Notes: generated from the letters alone by a model not told the origin. DNA of 64,000 bases from Nocardia sp. CY41 (GCF_009829325.1 NZ_VUOS01000021.1:1-64000), one strand, 5' to 3'. Positions 1 to 8,676 are shown, numbered from the stretch's first letter. Numbers and translations: made by a program.

Positions 1-93
1 TACAACAGCCAGCGCATCCAGAAGAAGCTGGGTTGGCGATCACCTGATGAATTCGAGGCGAGCTACCATCACCCGGTTCCGGCTGGAACCTGA
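1..93 (+). CDS. IS3-family transposase OrfB, C-terminal 30 residues
   Basis: The frame open from base 1 reads YNSQRIQKKLGWRSPDEFE and stops at 91-93. The pattern YN-x2-R-x5-LGW-x-SP-x-E/F-E is the typical C-terminal end of the rve (DDE) integrase domain of IS3-family transposases, which cut and join the element ends. The catalytic residues lie outside the window. The open frame at the edge and the family-typical motif make the call fairly safe despite the short length. Confidence 0.7.
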   Translation, partial: YNSQRIQKKLGWRSPDEFEASYHHPVPAGT

Positions 94-127
94 TTACCCC
101 GCCCTCCAACAATGCGGGGGAACCTCA
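1..127 (+). mobile_element. Right end of an IS3-family insertion sequence (cut by window edge)
   Basis: Only the last part of the element is visible: the transposase C-terminus (1-93) followed by a short tail that may end near 127 with GAACCTCA. IS3-family elements usually end in CA, which fits, but the left end and the target duplication lie outside the window, so the exact border is inferred. The boundary is supported from the other side because an open frame with no start codon begins immediately after it (128-299), as expected for an interrupted gene. Confidence 0.6.
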
Positions 128-299
128 CGTCGCCCTCACCCCAGCGCAGCCCGACACCGCGGACGAGACAGCAGTACTCGACGCAGCCAACGCAGCGCAG
201 GACGCACACGAAGCCACAAGCCGGCCACGCGGCAACCCCAAGACCGAAGACGCCGCACAGGCCGCACAGCCGGTCTACACAGCCATCTACAACGCGTAG
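128..299 (+). pseudogene. 3' remnant of a phage gene interrupted by the IS element
   Basis: From about 129 the frame ending with TAG at 297-299 encodes some 56 residues, starting VALTPAQPDTADE and ending PVYTAIYNA. It has no start codon of its own and enters the IS sequence upstream. The stop lies 15 bases before the ATG of the next small phage gene, in the same direction. The simplest reading is the C-terminal part of a small prophage early-region protein whose front was separated by the IS3 insertion. The product family is not recognised. Confidence 0.5.
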
Positions 300-314
300 A
301 ACACCAGGACACCG

Positions 315-503
315 ATGAGACTCCGCATCCTCGAACTGCCCATGCTGCACGTAGGCAACTACAGCGGCACGCCCTTCGCCCTCGTGTTCGACCAGTGCAC
401 ACAGGACGACGCCACCGCAATCGCAGCCACACGCGGCAGCCTCAAGGCCAGCACAGGCGCCCAAGCCGTACTCGCCTTCGAGAGCACTGTCGACCTGGAC
501 TAA
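315..503 (+). CDS. Small phage protein, 62 aa, function unknown
   Basis: This encodes a 62-residue protein (MRLRILELPMLHVGNY start) with ATG at 315 and an AGGA ribosome-binding site about nine bases upstream. It lies in a row of tightly spaced small plus-strand genes upstream of the HNH and terminase genes, a position usually taken by small early or middle phage proteins. There are no membrane segments, cysteines or nucleotide-binding motifs. It is hydrophobic at the N-terminus and then becomes an acidic alpha/beta-like protein. I do not recognise a family. Confidence 0.55.
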   Translation: MRLRILELPMLHVGNYSGTPFALVFDQCTQDDATAIAATRGSLKASTGAQAVLAFESTVDLD

Positions 504-515
504 GGACACGACAAA

Positions 516-740
516 TTGAGCGTGCTGAAGCTCTTCAACCGCCAGCCCAAACCCGAACCAATCCAGGTATCACGGCAGCTCACCCGCCCCGGCAAAGCCG
601 ACACAATGGCGGACTGGCGAGCAATCCTCGCCGAATGCGCCGACCTCCCCGACGACGCAACGATCGATCTGAAGCGCTGGTGGTCCACCAAAACCCCCGA
701 GCGCACACGGATCACCATCGACGCCTCTTACATCCCCTGA
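516..740 (+). CDS. Small phage protein, 74 aa, function unknown
   Basis: Start TTG at 516 is chosen because AAGGA lies at 502-506, directly over the stop of the preceding gene. The 74-residue product has a basic N-terminus (FNRQPKPEP) and a central helix (MADWRAILAECADLPDDATI). No catalytic motif is recognised. It belongs to the same compact plus-strand run as its neighbours and lies 37 bases before the HNH gene, so co-transcription is likely. Confidence 0.5.
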   Translation: MSVLKLFNRQPKPEPIQVSRQLTRPGKADTMADWRAILAECADLPDDATIDLKRWWSTKTPERTRITIDASYIP

Positions 741-777
741 TGTTCCACCCGCTCAACACCCGCATCAAACCTCGCCG

Positions 778-1107
778 ATGACTTGGTCCACCGACCCTGA
801 CCGATACCGCGGCATCCCGCAAACACAAGCCGACAGTATCCGCCGGCGAGACCACCACACCTGCCAGAAATGCGGCAACCCCGGCCACGAAGTCGACCAC
901 ATCCTCAACGTCAAGGCCGACGGTACCGATGACGACGACAACCTCCAGGTGTTGTGCAAGGACTGTCACGACGCCAAGACCCAAACCGAGGCAGCCGCAG
1001 GCCGCATCCGGCACAACCGGCGACGCCCAACCAAGCCCCACCCCGGCCTCAGAGCCACCGGGGCTACCACCCCCCTCCCCCCCCCGGGAGTCGGGCGGTC
1101 GGCATAG
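778..1107 (+). CDS. HNH endonuclease next to the packaging genes
   Basis: The 109-residue protein has the HNH core: CQKCG zinc knuckle (residues 33-36), HEVDHI with the catalytic His, then N-LQVLC-KDCHDAKT with the second cysteine pair. In many cos-type phages an HNH nuclease encoded just before the small terminase works with the large terminase in genome end cleavage; that role is inferred here from position. The C-terminal 35 residues are Pro/Arg-rich and probably disordered. The ATG at 778 follows the stop of the previous gene by 37 bases. Confidence 0.85.
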   Translation: MTWSTDPDRYRGIPQTQADSIRRRDHHTCQKCGNPGHEVDHILNVKADGTDDDDNLQVLCKDCHDAKTQTEAAAGRIRHNRRRPTKPHPGLRATGATTPLPPPGVGRSA

Positions 1108-1247
1108 GGCCTGCCTCTCTGTACGGGTTCCCAGGTCACGGGCAGCGCCGGGCATCTGCCCTCAATATCGCCCTGACCTGGGGTTTCCCCATCTCTTGCG
1201 GTGTCGGGCTCCCGTTCGAGCTGCCCTCACCGAGGAGGTGACCCCTG
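1108..1247. other. Gap between HNH and terminase genes; candidate cos region
   Basis: This 140-base stretch holds no gene. It starts just after a run of about 17 cytosines (around 1070-1086) and contains GGGAGTCGGGCGGTCGGC. In phages with an HNH gene upstream of the small terminase the packaging site usually lies in this gap or close by. No cleavage site can be read from sequence alone; the call rests on position. Confidence 0.3.
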
Positions 1248-1655
1248 ATGCCTGGTCCTGCACCGAAGCGCAATGCGCGCCGCCGGAACGCTCGCCCGGA
1301 TTGGCGGCTGTTGCCTGCCGAAGGGCGGAGTGGGCCGCTGCCTGAGTGGCCCTTGGATGACACGACTCCAGTGGAGCGGGGCATCTGGGATGAGTTGTGG
1401 GCGAGCCCGCAGGCCGTGGCGTGGGAATCGCTGGGGTGGTTCCGCACAGTGGCTCGATACGCGCAGGTGTTGTTGGTGTGCGAGGACCCGGAGACAGCAA
1501 CGGCGTCGATGCTGGCTGAAGCACGGCAGTTGGAGGACCGGCTTGGTTTGTCTCCGATGGCGATGCGCCGGTTGCAGTGGGAGATCGCTGAAGCACCGGG
1601 GACATCTGGGCGCGATGCGCAGGTGAGCGCTGTTGTCGACTATCGAAACCTCTGA
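1248..1655 (+). CDS. Terminase small subunit
   Basis: The 135-residue protein has a strong ribosome-binding site (GAGGAGGTGAC) seven bases before ATG 1248. The very basic N-terminus (KRNARRRNARPDW) followed by a helical body and a MAEARQLEDRLGLSPMAMRRLQW-type pattern, with the length and the position directly before the large terminase, are typical of actinophage small terminases, which recognise the packaging site and recruit the motor. Its end overlaps the large terminase start by 23 bases, indicating coupled translation. Confidence 0.8.
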   Translation: MPGPAPKRNARRRNARPDWRLLPAEGRSGPLPEWPLDDTTPVERGIWDELWASPQAVAWESLGWFRTVARYAQVLLVCEDPETATASMLAEARQLEDRLGLSPMAMRRLQWEIAEAPGTSGRDAQVSAVVDYRNL

Positions 1656-3384
1656 GCTTCCGCCAGGGTATCGGCTCGATCCGCAGACTGGGGCATGGAT
1701 TTCGATCCCGTGGCCCACGGATCCGGACGAGAAGGCAGCGCTGATTGCGTCGTCTCTTGGCCCGGCGCTGATCGACTGGGCTGAGTGGCGCACCGACGAA
1801 CCGGGGCTGGTCGATTACCTGACCGGTGAGCCGTGGCGGTTCACAGATGGGCAGAAGCGATTTCTGATCCTGTACTACGCCTACACCGAGCGCGGTCGTT
1901 GGCGGTATCGGTCGGCGGTCAAGCGCGGCGCGAAGGGCACGGGCAAGGACCCGTTCGGGGCATCGATGTGCAACATCGAGCTTGTTGGCCCGTCTCAACT
2001 TGTGTGGGACGAAGAGACCCGCAGTTGGACCGGCCAGCGGCACATGTTGCCGTTGGTGCAGATCGCGTCGAACTCTGAAGCGCAGTCGAAAGACATGCTG
2101 CGGGTCGCCAACGCGATGTGGAATGCGGAAGCTCGCGACTACTACGGCATCGACTGTGGCGAGACGCGGACGATCCTGAAGGACGGTGGGCGCCAGGAGG
2201 TTTTGACGGCGTCGGAGAAGTCCAGTGAGGGCGATCCGGCGACGTTCATCGCCTTGAACGAGTCGCACCACATGACCGAGTCGTCTGGGGGCCACAAGGT
2301 GGCTGAGGTGGCGCGGCGCAACGTTGCGAAGTCGCCGGCGGCATTGCAGGCGCGGGTGTGTGAGTTCACAAACGCCCATCAAGAGGGCATGGATTCGGTC
2401 GCTGAGCGTTCTTACGAGGCTTGGCAGAACCAAGTTTCGGGCCGAGTGCCCAAGATCGACATCCTGTATGACTCGATCGAGGCTGACCCGGCTACGGATC
2501 TCGCGGATGCAGACCAGCTCATGCGGGGCCTTCGCCAGGCGTATCAGGACGCCCCGTGGTCGGACCTCGAACGGTTGGCGGACGAGATCCTGACCGACAC
2601 CCGCACTACCGAGGCGGACGCGATCCGCTATTACCTCAACGGCCTTGCTGCTGCTCAGGATGCGTGGATCGATCCGCGGTGCTTCGACGCGTTGGCGCGA
2701 CCGGATGAGGTTGTGGCAGACGGCGAACGCATCACGATGTTCCTCGACTGCTCGAAGTCCGAGGACGCGACTGGCTTGGTCGGTGTGCGCCTCTCGGACG
2801 GGCACACAATCACGCTCGGCATGTGGCAGCGACCGCATGGTGACCGCGGCAAGGGTTGGCTCGCGCCCCGCGAAGAAGTCGACGCGGCCGTTCGGGCTGC
2901 GTTCGACCGTTACCGAGTCGTGTGGTTCGGTGTCGACCCCTCGCCGGCAACCGATGATGACGACGAGGGGCTGTATTGGCTGACGATGATCGACGCCTGG
3001 CACCGGGACTTCCGAAACAAGCTCGTTCTGTGGGCGACGCCCGGCGCTCAGGGCCATTCGGTCAAGTTCGACATGCGTATGTCACAGCGCGGCGCGGCTG
3101 ACCGCAACAAGGCGTTCACGGAGCAAGCCGAACTCACTGCGCGGGCGATAGATGAAGACGGCTCGCTGACCCATGACGGAGATGCGCGGCTGCGTAAGCA
3201 CGCCCATGCGGCGAAGCGCCGCCCGAACCAGTGGGGCATCAGCCTCGGCAAGCAGTCGAGAGACAGCAAGAAAAAAGTCGACCTCGCGGTGTGCCTGGTC
3301 GGTGCCCAGTTGGGGCGTCGGCTCGTCTTGAACTCCGGGAAGGTGAATTTGAGCCGCGGAAGCGGAAAGGTGGTGATCATGTGA
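1633..3384 (+). CDS. Terminase large subunit (ATPase and nuclease)
   Basis: The 583-residue motor of DNA packaging. A Walker A-like loop KRGAKGTGKDP lies at residues 97-107 and a Walker B strand FIALNE with the catalytic Glu at about 210. The C-terminal RNase H-like nuclease begins at ITMFLDCSKSEDATG (Asp372), with further acidic residues at GVDPSP (about 436) and near DLAVCLVGAQ (about 552). The start is a TTG inside the small terminase gene. Length and motif order match full-length Terminase_1-type enzymes, so it appears intact. Confidence 0.93.
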   Translation: MSTIETSELPPGYRLDPQTGAWISIPWPTDPDEKAALIASSLGPALIDWAEWRTDEPGLVDYLTGEPWRFTDGQKRFLILYYAYTERGRWRYRSAVKRGAKGTGKDPFGASMCNIELVGPSQLVWDEETRSWTGQRHMLPLVQIASNSEAQSKDMLRVANAMWNAEARDYYGIDCGETRTILKDGGRQEVLTASEKSSEGDPATFIALNESHHMTESSGGHKVAEVARRNVAKSPAALQARVCEFTNAHQEGMDSVAERSYEAWQNQVSGRVPKIDILYDSIEADPATDLADADQLMRGLRQAYQDAPWSDLERLADEILTDTRTTEADAIRYYLNGLAAAQDAWIDPRCFDALARPDEVVADGERITMFLDCSKSEDATGLVGVRLSDGHTITLGMWQRPHGDRGKGWLAPREEVDAAVRAAFDRYRVVWFGVDPSPATDDDDEGLYWLTMIDAWHRDFRNKLVLWATPGAQGHSVKFDMRMSQRGAADRNKAFTEQAELTARAIDEDGSLTHDGDARLRKHAHAAKRRPNQWGISLGKQSRDSKKKVDLAVCLVGAQLGRRLVLNSGKVNLSRGSGKVVIM

Positions 3385-4862
3385 CCGGTGAGGCAGCATT
3401 TGCCGACCTTCCACAGGTCCCTGATCTAGACCATCAGGAACAGAACACACTCGACTGCCTGATCAGGCAGTTCCGTGCGAAGTGGCCGCGCAATGAACTG
3501 CGGGCACGCTATTACGACGGCAAGAACGTCCTCAAGGACTTCGGGATTTCGATTCCGCCGCAGCTGCGAAGCGTTGAAACGGTGGTCGGTTGGCCTGCGA
3601 AGGCTGTCGACTCGCTGTCTCGTCGGTGCCGCCTCGATGGGTTCGTTATCCCGGATGGCGACGCTGACAGTCTCGGTATCACGGAGATGTGGTCAGCAAA
3701 CCGAATGGACATCGAGGCGCCGCAGGCGCAGACCTCGGCGTTTCTGCATTCGGTGGCGTTCATTGCTACGACCTTGGGTGATGTGGCTTCCGGGGAGCCG
3801 GAAATTTTGATGACTGCGCGGTCGGCGCTGTCGGGTACCGGGATCTGGGATCCGCGGCGGCGACGGCTGTCGTCAGCGCTATCGATCATCGCGTATGACG
3901 AATCGACCGCACACGATCGGATGATCACGGAGTTGGTCGTCTACCTGCCGGATCGGGTCCTGACTTTGACTCGGGACAGTAAGGGCAAGTGGACGGTCGA
4001 CCGGCGCAAGCACACCCTTGGCCGTGTTCCGGTGGAAGCGTTGGTTTACCGGCCGCGGCTCGATCGGCCGTTCGGGTCGTCGCGGATCACCCGTGCAGTC
4101 ATGTCGATCACCGACGAGGCCGTGCGCACTGTTCTTCGTACCGAGGTGTCGGCAGAGTTCTACAGCTCGCCGCAGCGGTACATGCTCGGCGCCGATCCCG
4201 ACGCCTTCGTTGATGCCCAGGGCGCTGTACGCACTGGCTGGGAAGCGATCCTCGGCCGGATGCTGGCGATCGCACGCGATGACGAAGGCAACGTCCCCAC
4301 GGTCGGCACCTTCCCCCAGATGTCGATGCAGCCACACATTGAGCACATGCGGTCGGTGGCAACCCGCTTCGCGGGTGAAACCAATCTGACTGTCGGTTCG
4401 CTCGGTGTTGTGCAGGACAATCCATCGTCGGCGGAAGCGATCTACGCGGCGAAGGAAGAGTTGATCACCGAGGCTGAAGCCGCGGGTGAGGTCTTCGGCA
4501 CCGCCTGGTGCAACGCCATCAGAACCGGCCTGATGATGCGCGAGAAGCGCACGGAAATGCCGGCGGAATGGGCGAAGCTGCGAGCGAAACTCCGGGATCC
4601 GGCGACGCCGTCGCGGTCGGCTGCGGCAGACGCGGTGATGAAGACGGTGAGTGCGTTCCCGTGGATGGCAGAGTCGCAGGTTGCGCTTGAGCAGTTGGGT
4701 TGGGACCAGACGACGATCGATCGTGCGATGGCCGACAAGCGGCGAGCCAGTGTCGGTGCATTGACGCAGCGTCTGGCTGCCGCCCGTCAGGCCACGCCGA
4801 CTGCGCCAGCAGCGCCGACTGGTCAGACGCCGGCGGCACCTGAGCAAGAGCAAGCGGCGTGA
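3381..4862 (+). CDS. Portal protein (SPP1 gp6-like)
   Basis: A 493-residue product from GTG 3381, which overlaps the terminase stop by four bases (GTGA) and has GGAAAGGTGG upstream. A longer reading from 3231 would run deep into the terminase and is rejected. The order terminase, portal, MuF-like protein and the pattern of the central region (WPAKAVDSLSRRCRLDGFV; SAEAIYAAKEELI) fit SPP1 gp6-like portals of actinophages, the dodecameric vertex through which DNA enters. The last 40 residues are Ala/Pro/Gln-rich. Confidence 0.88.
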   Translation: MTGEAAFADLPQVPDLDHQEQNTLDCLIRQFRAKWPRNELRARYYDGKNVLKDFGISIPPQLRSVETVVGWPAKAVDSLSRRCRLDGFVIPDGDADSLGITEMWSANRMDIEAPQAQTSAFLHSVAFIATTLGDVASGEPEILMTARSALSGTGIWDPRRRRLSSALSIIAYDESTAHDRMITELVVYLPDRVLTLTRDSKGKWTVDRRKHTLGRVPVEALVYRPRLDRPFGSSRITRAVMSITDEAVRTVLRTEVSAEFYSSPQRYMLGADPDAFVDAQGAVRTGWEAILGRMLAIARDDEGNVPTVGTFPQMSMQPHIEHMRSVATRFAGETNLTVGSLGVVQDNPSSAEAIYAAKEELITEAEAAGEVFGTAWCNAIRTGLMMREKRTEMPAEWAKLRAKLRDPATPSRSAAADAVMKTVSAFPWMAESQVALEQLGWDQTTIDRAMADKRRASVGALTQRLAAARQATPTAPAAPTGQTPAAPEQEQAA

Positions 4863-5671
4863 CGACAACTACCGCTGAGCGGTCGGAACTCCTTGAGGAA
4901 CTGAACCGGCTGGCTGTTGTCGACATCAACGAACTGTGGCGGGAGCTGTCCGGACTCGAATCCTCCGAGTTCCGGAACATCCTGGTCCAAGCCTTCCCCG
5001 AACTGCTGGAGCCGTACTCGGTTGCCGCCGCGGAACTAGGCGCCGAGTGGTATGCCGAGTCCGCACCTGACCTGCCGTATCAGCCGCAATCGTTCCTACC
5101 CTCCAGCGAGGGCCTGGCATCCTCGGCGTCTTGGGCGCTGGCTGCACACGGCGAGGAAGCGCTGTCGCGTCTCGGTGGTGCAGCGCAGCGGTCGATTTGG
5201 AACGCAAACCGGGACACGATCATCGGTAACTCTGACCGTGAGCCCGGAGCGACGTGGGCACGCGTTGCCCGTCCTGGGGCGTGTGCGTTTTGCGCGATGC
5301 TCGCCACCCGTGGCGCGGTCTACACCAGCCGTGAGGCAGCGTTGAAGGTCGTCGGTCGCGGCAAAGAGATGTCGCTGACGGACCGCCGGATCCGCGCCGC
5401 CGGAGGCGACCGCCGTCAGGGCGGCCAGTTCGCCGCAGGCGGTACCCGCACCCGCGGCACCGGACAACTCGGCCACAAATACCACGACCATTGCAGCTGC
5501 CAGGCCAAAGAGGTGCGGCCTGGCGAGGTCTATCTCCCGCCTGACTACGTGCAGGAGTGGGAAGACGCCTACATCAAGGCGACCCGTGAGACACCGGGCG
5601 TCGGCAAGTACGGCGCTATCGACACAGACGCAGTGTTGGCCCATATGCGCGCCAGCCTCGGCGTCCACTGA
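4859..5671 (+). CDS. MuF-like minor capsid / head morphogenesis protein
   Basis: A 270-residue protein starting at GTG 4859, overlapping the portal stop by four bases. The N-terminal 110 residues are helical. The C-terminal half has a Cys/His cluster, RPGACAFCAMLATRG and HDHCSCQ, characteristic of phage Mu F-like head morphogenesis proteins that bind the portal and are injected or help assembly. Position between portal and scaffold supports this. Some MuF proteins carry C-terminal toxin or protease domains; none is seen here. Confidence 0.8.
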   Translation: MTTTTAERSELLEELNRLAVVDINELWRELSGLESSEFRNILVQAFPELLEPYSVAAAELGAEWYAESAPDLPYQPQSFLPSSEGLASSASWALAAHGEEALSRLGGAAQRSIWNANRDTIIGNSDREPGATWARVARPGACAFCAMLATRGAVYTSREAALKVVGRGKEMSLTDRRIRAAGGDRRQGGQFAAGGTRTRGTGQLGHKYHDHCSCQAKEVRPGEVYLPPDYVQEWEDAYIKATRETPGVGKYGAIDTDAVLAHMRASLGVH

Positions 5672-5727
5672 CTTCCGCACGGCGCGATGCCGGACGCGGA
5701 TTCCCCCGCGATGGAGGAGCAACCCCT

Positions 5728-6378
5728 ATGAATTCCACGACTCTGCCTGTGCATCCGATATTCGGTCCCGCTCTCGGATTGCGCCGCAACGGCGCACCGA
5801 TCTGGGCCATCCGCGGCGCTTCCCCGGAGGGCGACCCTCCTGAGAACGACCCGGTGACGCCCGATGCGCCAGCGACCGACCCGAAGACCCCGGATGCGAC
5901 CGAGGACACCCTCGGTGATGCGGGCAAGAAGGCCCTTGCCGCTGAACGTGCTGCCAAGCGCGCACTGTCCAAGGAGCGCGACGAACTGGCCGCGAAGGTC
6001 AAGCAGTTCGAGGACCGCGACAAGTCCGATTCGGAGAAGCAAGCGGACCGTATCGCTTCTCTTGAGAAGGATGCAGCGGACGCGAAAGTTCTTGCGCTCA
6101 GGTACAAGTACGCCGCCAAGCATCAGATCTCCGACGAAGACGCCGAGCTGTTTTTGGTCGGCACCGATGAGGAGACCATCGCCAAGCAGGCGCAGCGACT
6201 GGCCGAACGTGGATCGGCATCAGCGCCTCAGCCCGGCACCTACGTGCCCGGCGAAGGACGCACCCCGGCTACCCCCAACCTCGACGAGCAGATTGCCGAG
6301 GCTCAGAAGAACCGGGACTTCACTCGCGCGATCGCGCTGAAGCAGCAGCGGTCCGCACAGCAACGTCAGACCCGTTAG
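5728..6378 (+). CDS. Capsid scaffolding protein
   Basis: A 216-residue acidic protein with a GGAGG-type ribosome-binding site before ATG 5728. A Pro/Asp/Thr-rich N-terminus (about residues 30-55) is followed by a long charged coiled coil (KKALAAERAAKRALSKERDE and onward, about 65-125), then a short C-terminal helical segment ending in KQQRSAQQRQ. This composition, and the position 11 bases before the major capsid gene, are characteristic of scaffolding proteins that template the procapsid. No protease motif is visible. Confidence 0.82.
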   Translation: MNSTTLPVHPIFGPALGLRRNGAPIWAIRGASPEGDPPENDPVTPDAPATDPKTPDATEDTLGDAGKKALAAERAAKRALSKERDELAAKVKQFEDRDKSDSEKQADRIASLEKDAADAKVLALRYKYAAKHQISDEDAELFLVGTDEETIAKQAQRLAERGSASAPQPGTYVPGEGRTPATPNLDEQIAEAQKNRDFTRAIALKQQRSAQQRQTR

Positions 6379-6389
6379 GAGGCTGCCCC

Positions 6390-7607
6390 ATGTCCGGAGT
6401 GACTGGAATCGGCACCACTTTCAATCTTCCCAATTACCACGGTGAGCTGTTCGCGCTCACACCTGCTGATACCCCGCTGCTGTCTGCGGCTGGCGGCATC
6501 GGTGGCGGTCAGCAGACCGACTCGACCGCGTTCGAATGGCAGACCTACGACCTGCGTGATGCGGCGTCGCGGCCCCGGCTGGAGGGTGCGGACGCGCCCA
6601 CCGCTGAAGAGCGGGTCCGGGCCAACGTCGAGAACGTTGTCCAGATCTTCCACGAAGCTGTCGCCACCTCGTACACAAAGCAGGCCGCGACCGGGCAGTA
6701 CAGCACCCCGACGTCGGCGCCGTTCATCTCCGCTTCCGGCGTTCCGAATCCGGTCGGCAATGAGCACGCCTGGCAGATCATGCAGTCGCTGAAGCAGATT
6801 GCCCGCGATGTGAACTTCACCTTCTGGCACGGAACCAAGGTCAAGCCGACCGACAATTCGACCGCCCGGCAGACCGCCGGCCTGCTGTCGGTCATGTCCA
6901 GCAACACCCAGGTTGCGGGCGCTGCGAAGCGGACTGGCGCGACCTCGGCGACGGACACCATCACCGTTACCCATTCGCTGGTGGTCGATGACAAGGTCGT
7001 GTTCACCTCGGTCGGTGCCTCGACCACGATCGTCCCGCATCGCGCCTACTGGGTGGTGCAGAACTCGACCACGGCATCGTTCAAGGTGTCCGCCACCAAG
7101 GGTGGTACTCCGATCACGGTCGGAACCGCCACCGGCATCGACTTCTACGAGGCCAAGGCCGCGCAGGTCGTGACCCCCGATGTGATCGGCAATCTGCTTC
7201 AGTCGGTGTTCGACAACGGCGGCATCACCGAGCAGGGCACCGCGACCTTGTTCGTGCCGTCGGGCCAGAAGCGGGCCATCTCCAAGGCATACGCGACCGC
7301 CTACAGCTCGACCGCAGGCATCATGGGCGGCACCCGCAATGTCGGCGGCGTCTCGATGGACACCATCGTGACCGACTTCGGCACGCTGAACATCGTGGTC
7401 GACCGGGTGTTGCCCGCTGACGCGATCGCGGTCGTCTCGCTGGAGCAGATCGACCCCGTCTTCCTGAACGTGCCCAACAAGGGCGTCCTGTTCGAGGAGG
7501 AGCTTGCGAAGACCGGTGCCGCGGACCGGACCCAGATCTACGGCGAGATCGGCCTGAAGTACGGCAACCAGGCTGCGCACGGCGTGGTCCGGGGCCTGTT
7601 CGCCTGA
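6390..7607 (+). CDS. Major capsid protein (SU10-like) with inserted beta domain
   Basis: A 405-residue protein with GGAGG before ATG 6390. The N-terminal arm (FNLPNYHGELFALTPADTPL), the ENVVQIFHEAV segment and the C-terminal part ending in KYGNQAAHGVVRG resemble the SU10/DUF5309 group of HK97-fold capsid proteins. Residues about 176-256 (6915-7157) look like a separate beta-rich unit (TDTITVTHSLVVDDKVVF and SFKVSATKGGTPITVGT) of the kind also found on tail proteins; it probably protrudes from the capsid surface. The gene appears intact. Confidence 0.88.
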   Translation: MSGVTGIGTTFNLPNYHGELFALTPADTPLLSAAGGIGGGQQTDSTAFEWQTYDLRDAASRPRLEGADAPTAEERVRANVENVVQIFHEAVATSYTKQAATGQYSTPTSAPFISASGVPNPVGNEHAWQIMQSLKQIARDVNFTFWHGTKVKPTDNSTARQTAGLLSVMSSNTQVAGAAKRTGATSATDTITVTHSLVVDDKVVFTSVGASTTIVPHRAYWVVQNSTTASFKVSATKGGTPITVGTATGIDFYEAKAAQVVTPDVIGNLLQSVFDNGGITEQGTATLFVPSGQKRAISKAYATAYSSTAGIMGGTRNVGGVSMDTIVTDFGTLNIVVDRVLPADAIAVVSLEQIDPVFLNVPNKGVLFEEELAKTGAADRTQIYGEIGLKYGNQAAHGVVRGLFA

Positions 7608-7628
7608 CGGGGTAGGGGGACGATTCGA

Positions 7629-8057
7629 ATGGCATGGGCGACTGCACAGAACGTGCGTGACCGGTGGATCGGCCCGTTCCCTACCGGCGTCTCGGACGCG
7701 CAAATCGACACGCTGATTGCGGATGTTGAGGACAGCATCCTCGGCGAGTTCCGCGACATACAGCAGCGGATCGACGACTACGACACCCCACCGGACCCAC
7801 CGAATCCGCGGGCCATCCCCCTCGCTCGCGTGGTGAAGGTGGTGTGCCGAGTCGTCATCAGGCACCTTCGAAATCCGGAGGGTATGCGGTCTAGGACCAT
7901 GGCCGCTGGCCAGTATTCGACCGCGAATACCTACGGCGGTGACGATCCGGGCTCGCTGTATCTCAGCGACGAAGACCGCGACGAGCTGACCGGAAACGGC
8001 AACCTCGGCCGAGGTCAGAAGGCGTTCACGGTCGACACGATCCCGGTGTCGTCATGA
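7629..8057 (+). CDS. Head-tail connector (Gp19/Gp15-like adaptor)
   Basis: A 142-residue protein directly after the capsid gene. The start MAWATAQNVRDRWIG, helical pattern IDTLIADVEDSILGEF and the conserved VVKVVCRVVIRHLRNPEGMRSRT segment are typical of actinophage Gp19/Gp15/Gp42-type head-tail connectors that bind under the portal. It shares a four-base ATGA overlap with the next gene, as in the rest of this cassette. Confidence 0.8.
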   Translation: MAWATAQNVRDRWIGPFPTGVSDAQIDTLIADVEDSILGEFRDIQQRIDDYDTPPDPPNPRAIPLARVVKVVCRVVIRHLRNPEGMRSRTMAAGQYSTANTYGGDDPGSLYLSDEDRDELTGNGNLGRGQKAFTVDTIPVSS

Positions 8058-8419
8058 CTTTCCCGACGCCCTACGAAGTGGGGCTGCATGTCTACAGCGA
8101 GACCGCAAGAGACGGCCACGGCAACCCGGTGGCGGTGTACACGCCGCCGCTGGATGAGCCGGGCACACCGTACGCGGTGATTGGTTGGGCCATCACCGGC
8201 ACCGACGAACCCGCGCTAGACGGTCACGATCGCGAGATCACTTCGGTCGAACTGCTCACACCGCCTGGGTTTCCGGCTGTGGCACGCGACGTGATCGATC
8301 TGCCCGCCGATCCAGCAGGCCAGTTCGAAATCGTCGGCGCGGTCAAAACTTCTGGACCCGCCAATCCGTTCGGCTGGAATCCCGGCGGAGTGCTGAACCT
8401 AGAACGAGTGGAGGGCTGA
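8054..8419 (+). CDS. Probable head-tail stopper protein
   Basis: A 121-residue beta-rich protein. ATG 8054 overlaps the stop of the adaptor gene (ATGA) and its own stop overlaps the next gene. It has no recognisable motif, but the place (second gene after the capsid), size and beta character (VIDLPADPAGQFEIVGAV) fit the stopper that closes the portal channel and meets the tail. The role is inferred from synteny. Confidence 0.6.
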   Translation: MTFPTPYEVGLHVYSETARDGHGNPVAVYTPPLDEPGTPYAVIGWAITGTDEPALDGHDREITSVELLTPPGFPAVARDVIDLPADPAGQFEIVGAVKTSGPANPFGWNPGGVLNLERVEG

Positions 8420-8676
8420 TGGCCGTACGTGTGCGCTGGAACAGGCAGGCGCTCTATGAGCTTCGGAAAGCGCCTGGCGTGGTAGCAGATGAGCAAGAGC
8501 GCACGCGCCGCATCAAGGAAGCGGCTGGTGAGGGCTTCGAGACGTCCAGCATGCAGGGCGAGAAGCATCCACAGGGCCGCTGGCGTTCCACCGTGATCAC
8601 TGCCACGTTGGACGCGATGCGCCGGAATGCGCGCGAACACACGCTGATCCAGGCGTTGGACGCGGGCCGCGGCTGA
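8419..8676 (+). CDS. Small neck or tail-completion protein, 85 aa
   Basis: ATG 8419 overlaps the previous stop; the product has 85 residues. It starts MAVRVRWNRQALYELRKAPG and has a helical, strongly basic body. The position between stopper and tail terminator is where HK97 gp10-like completion proteins are found, and the N-terminal pattern (strand, then helix with LRKAPGV) resembles actinophage versions. Family assignment is tentative. Confidence 0.6.
   Translation: MAVRVRWNRQALYELRKAPGVVADEQERTRRIKEAAGEGFETSSMQGEKHPQGRWRSTVITATLDAMRRNAREHTLIQALDAGRG

Noticed and set aside
47..781. 244-codon frame at the left edge
   Set aside because: It runs across the IS end and several small phage genes in another frame; Arg/His/Pro-rich composition, no motif.
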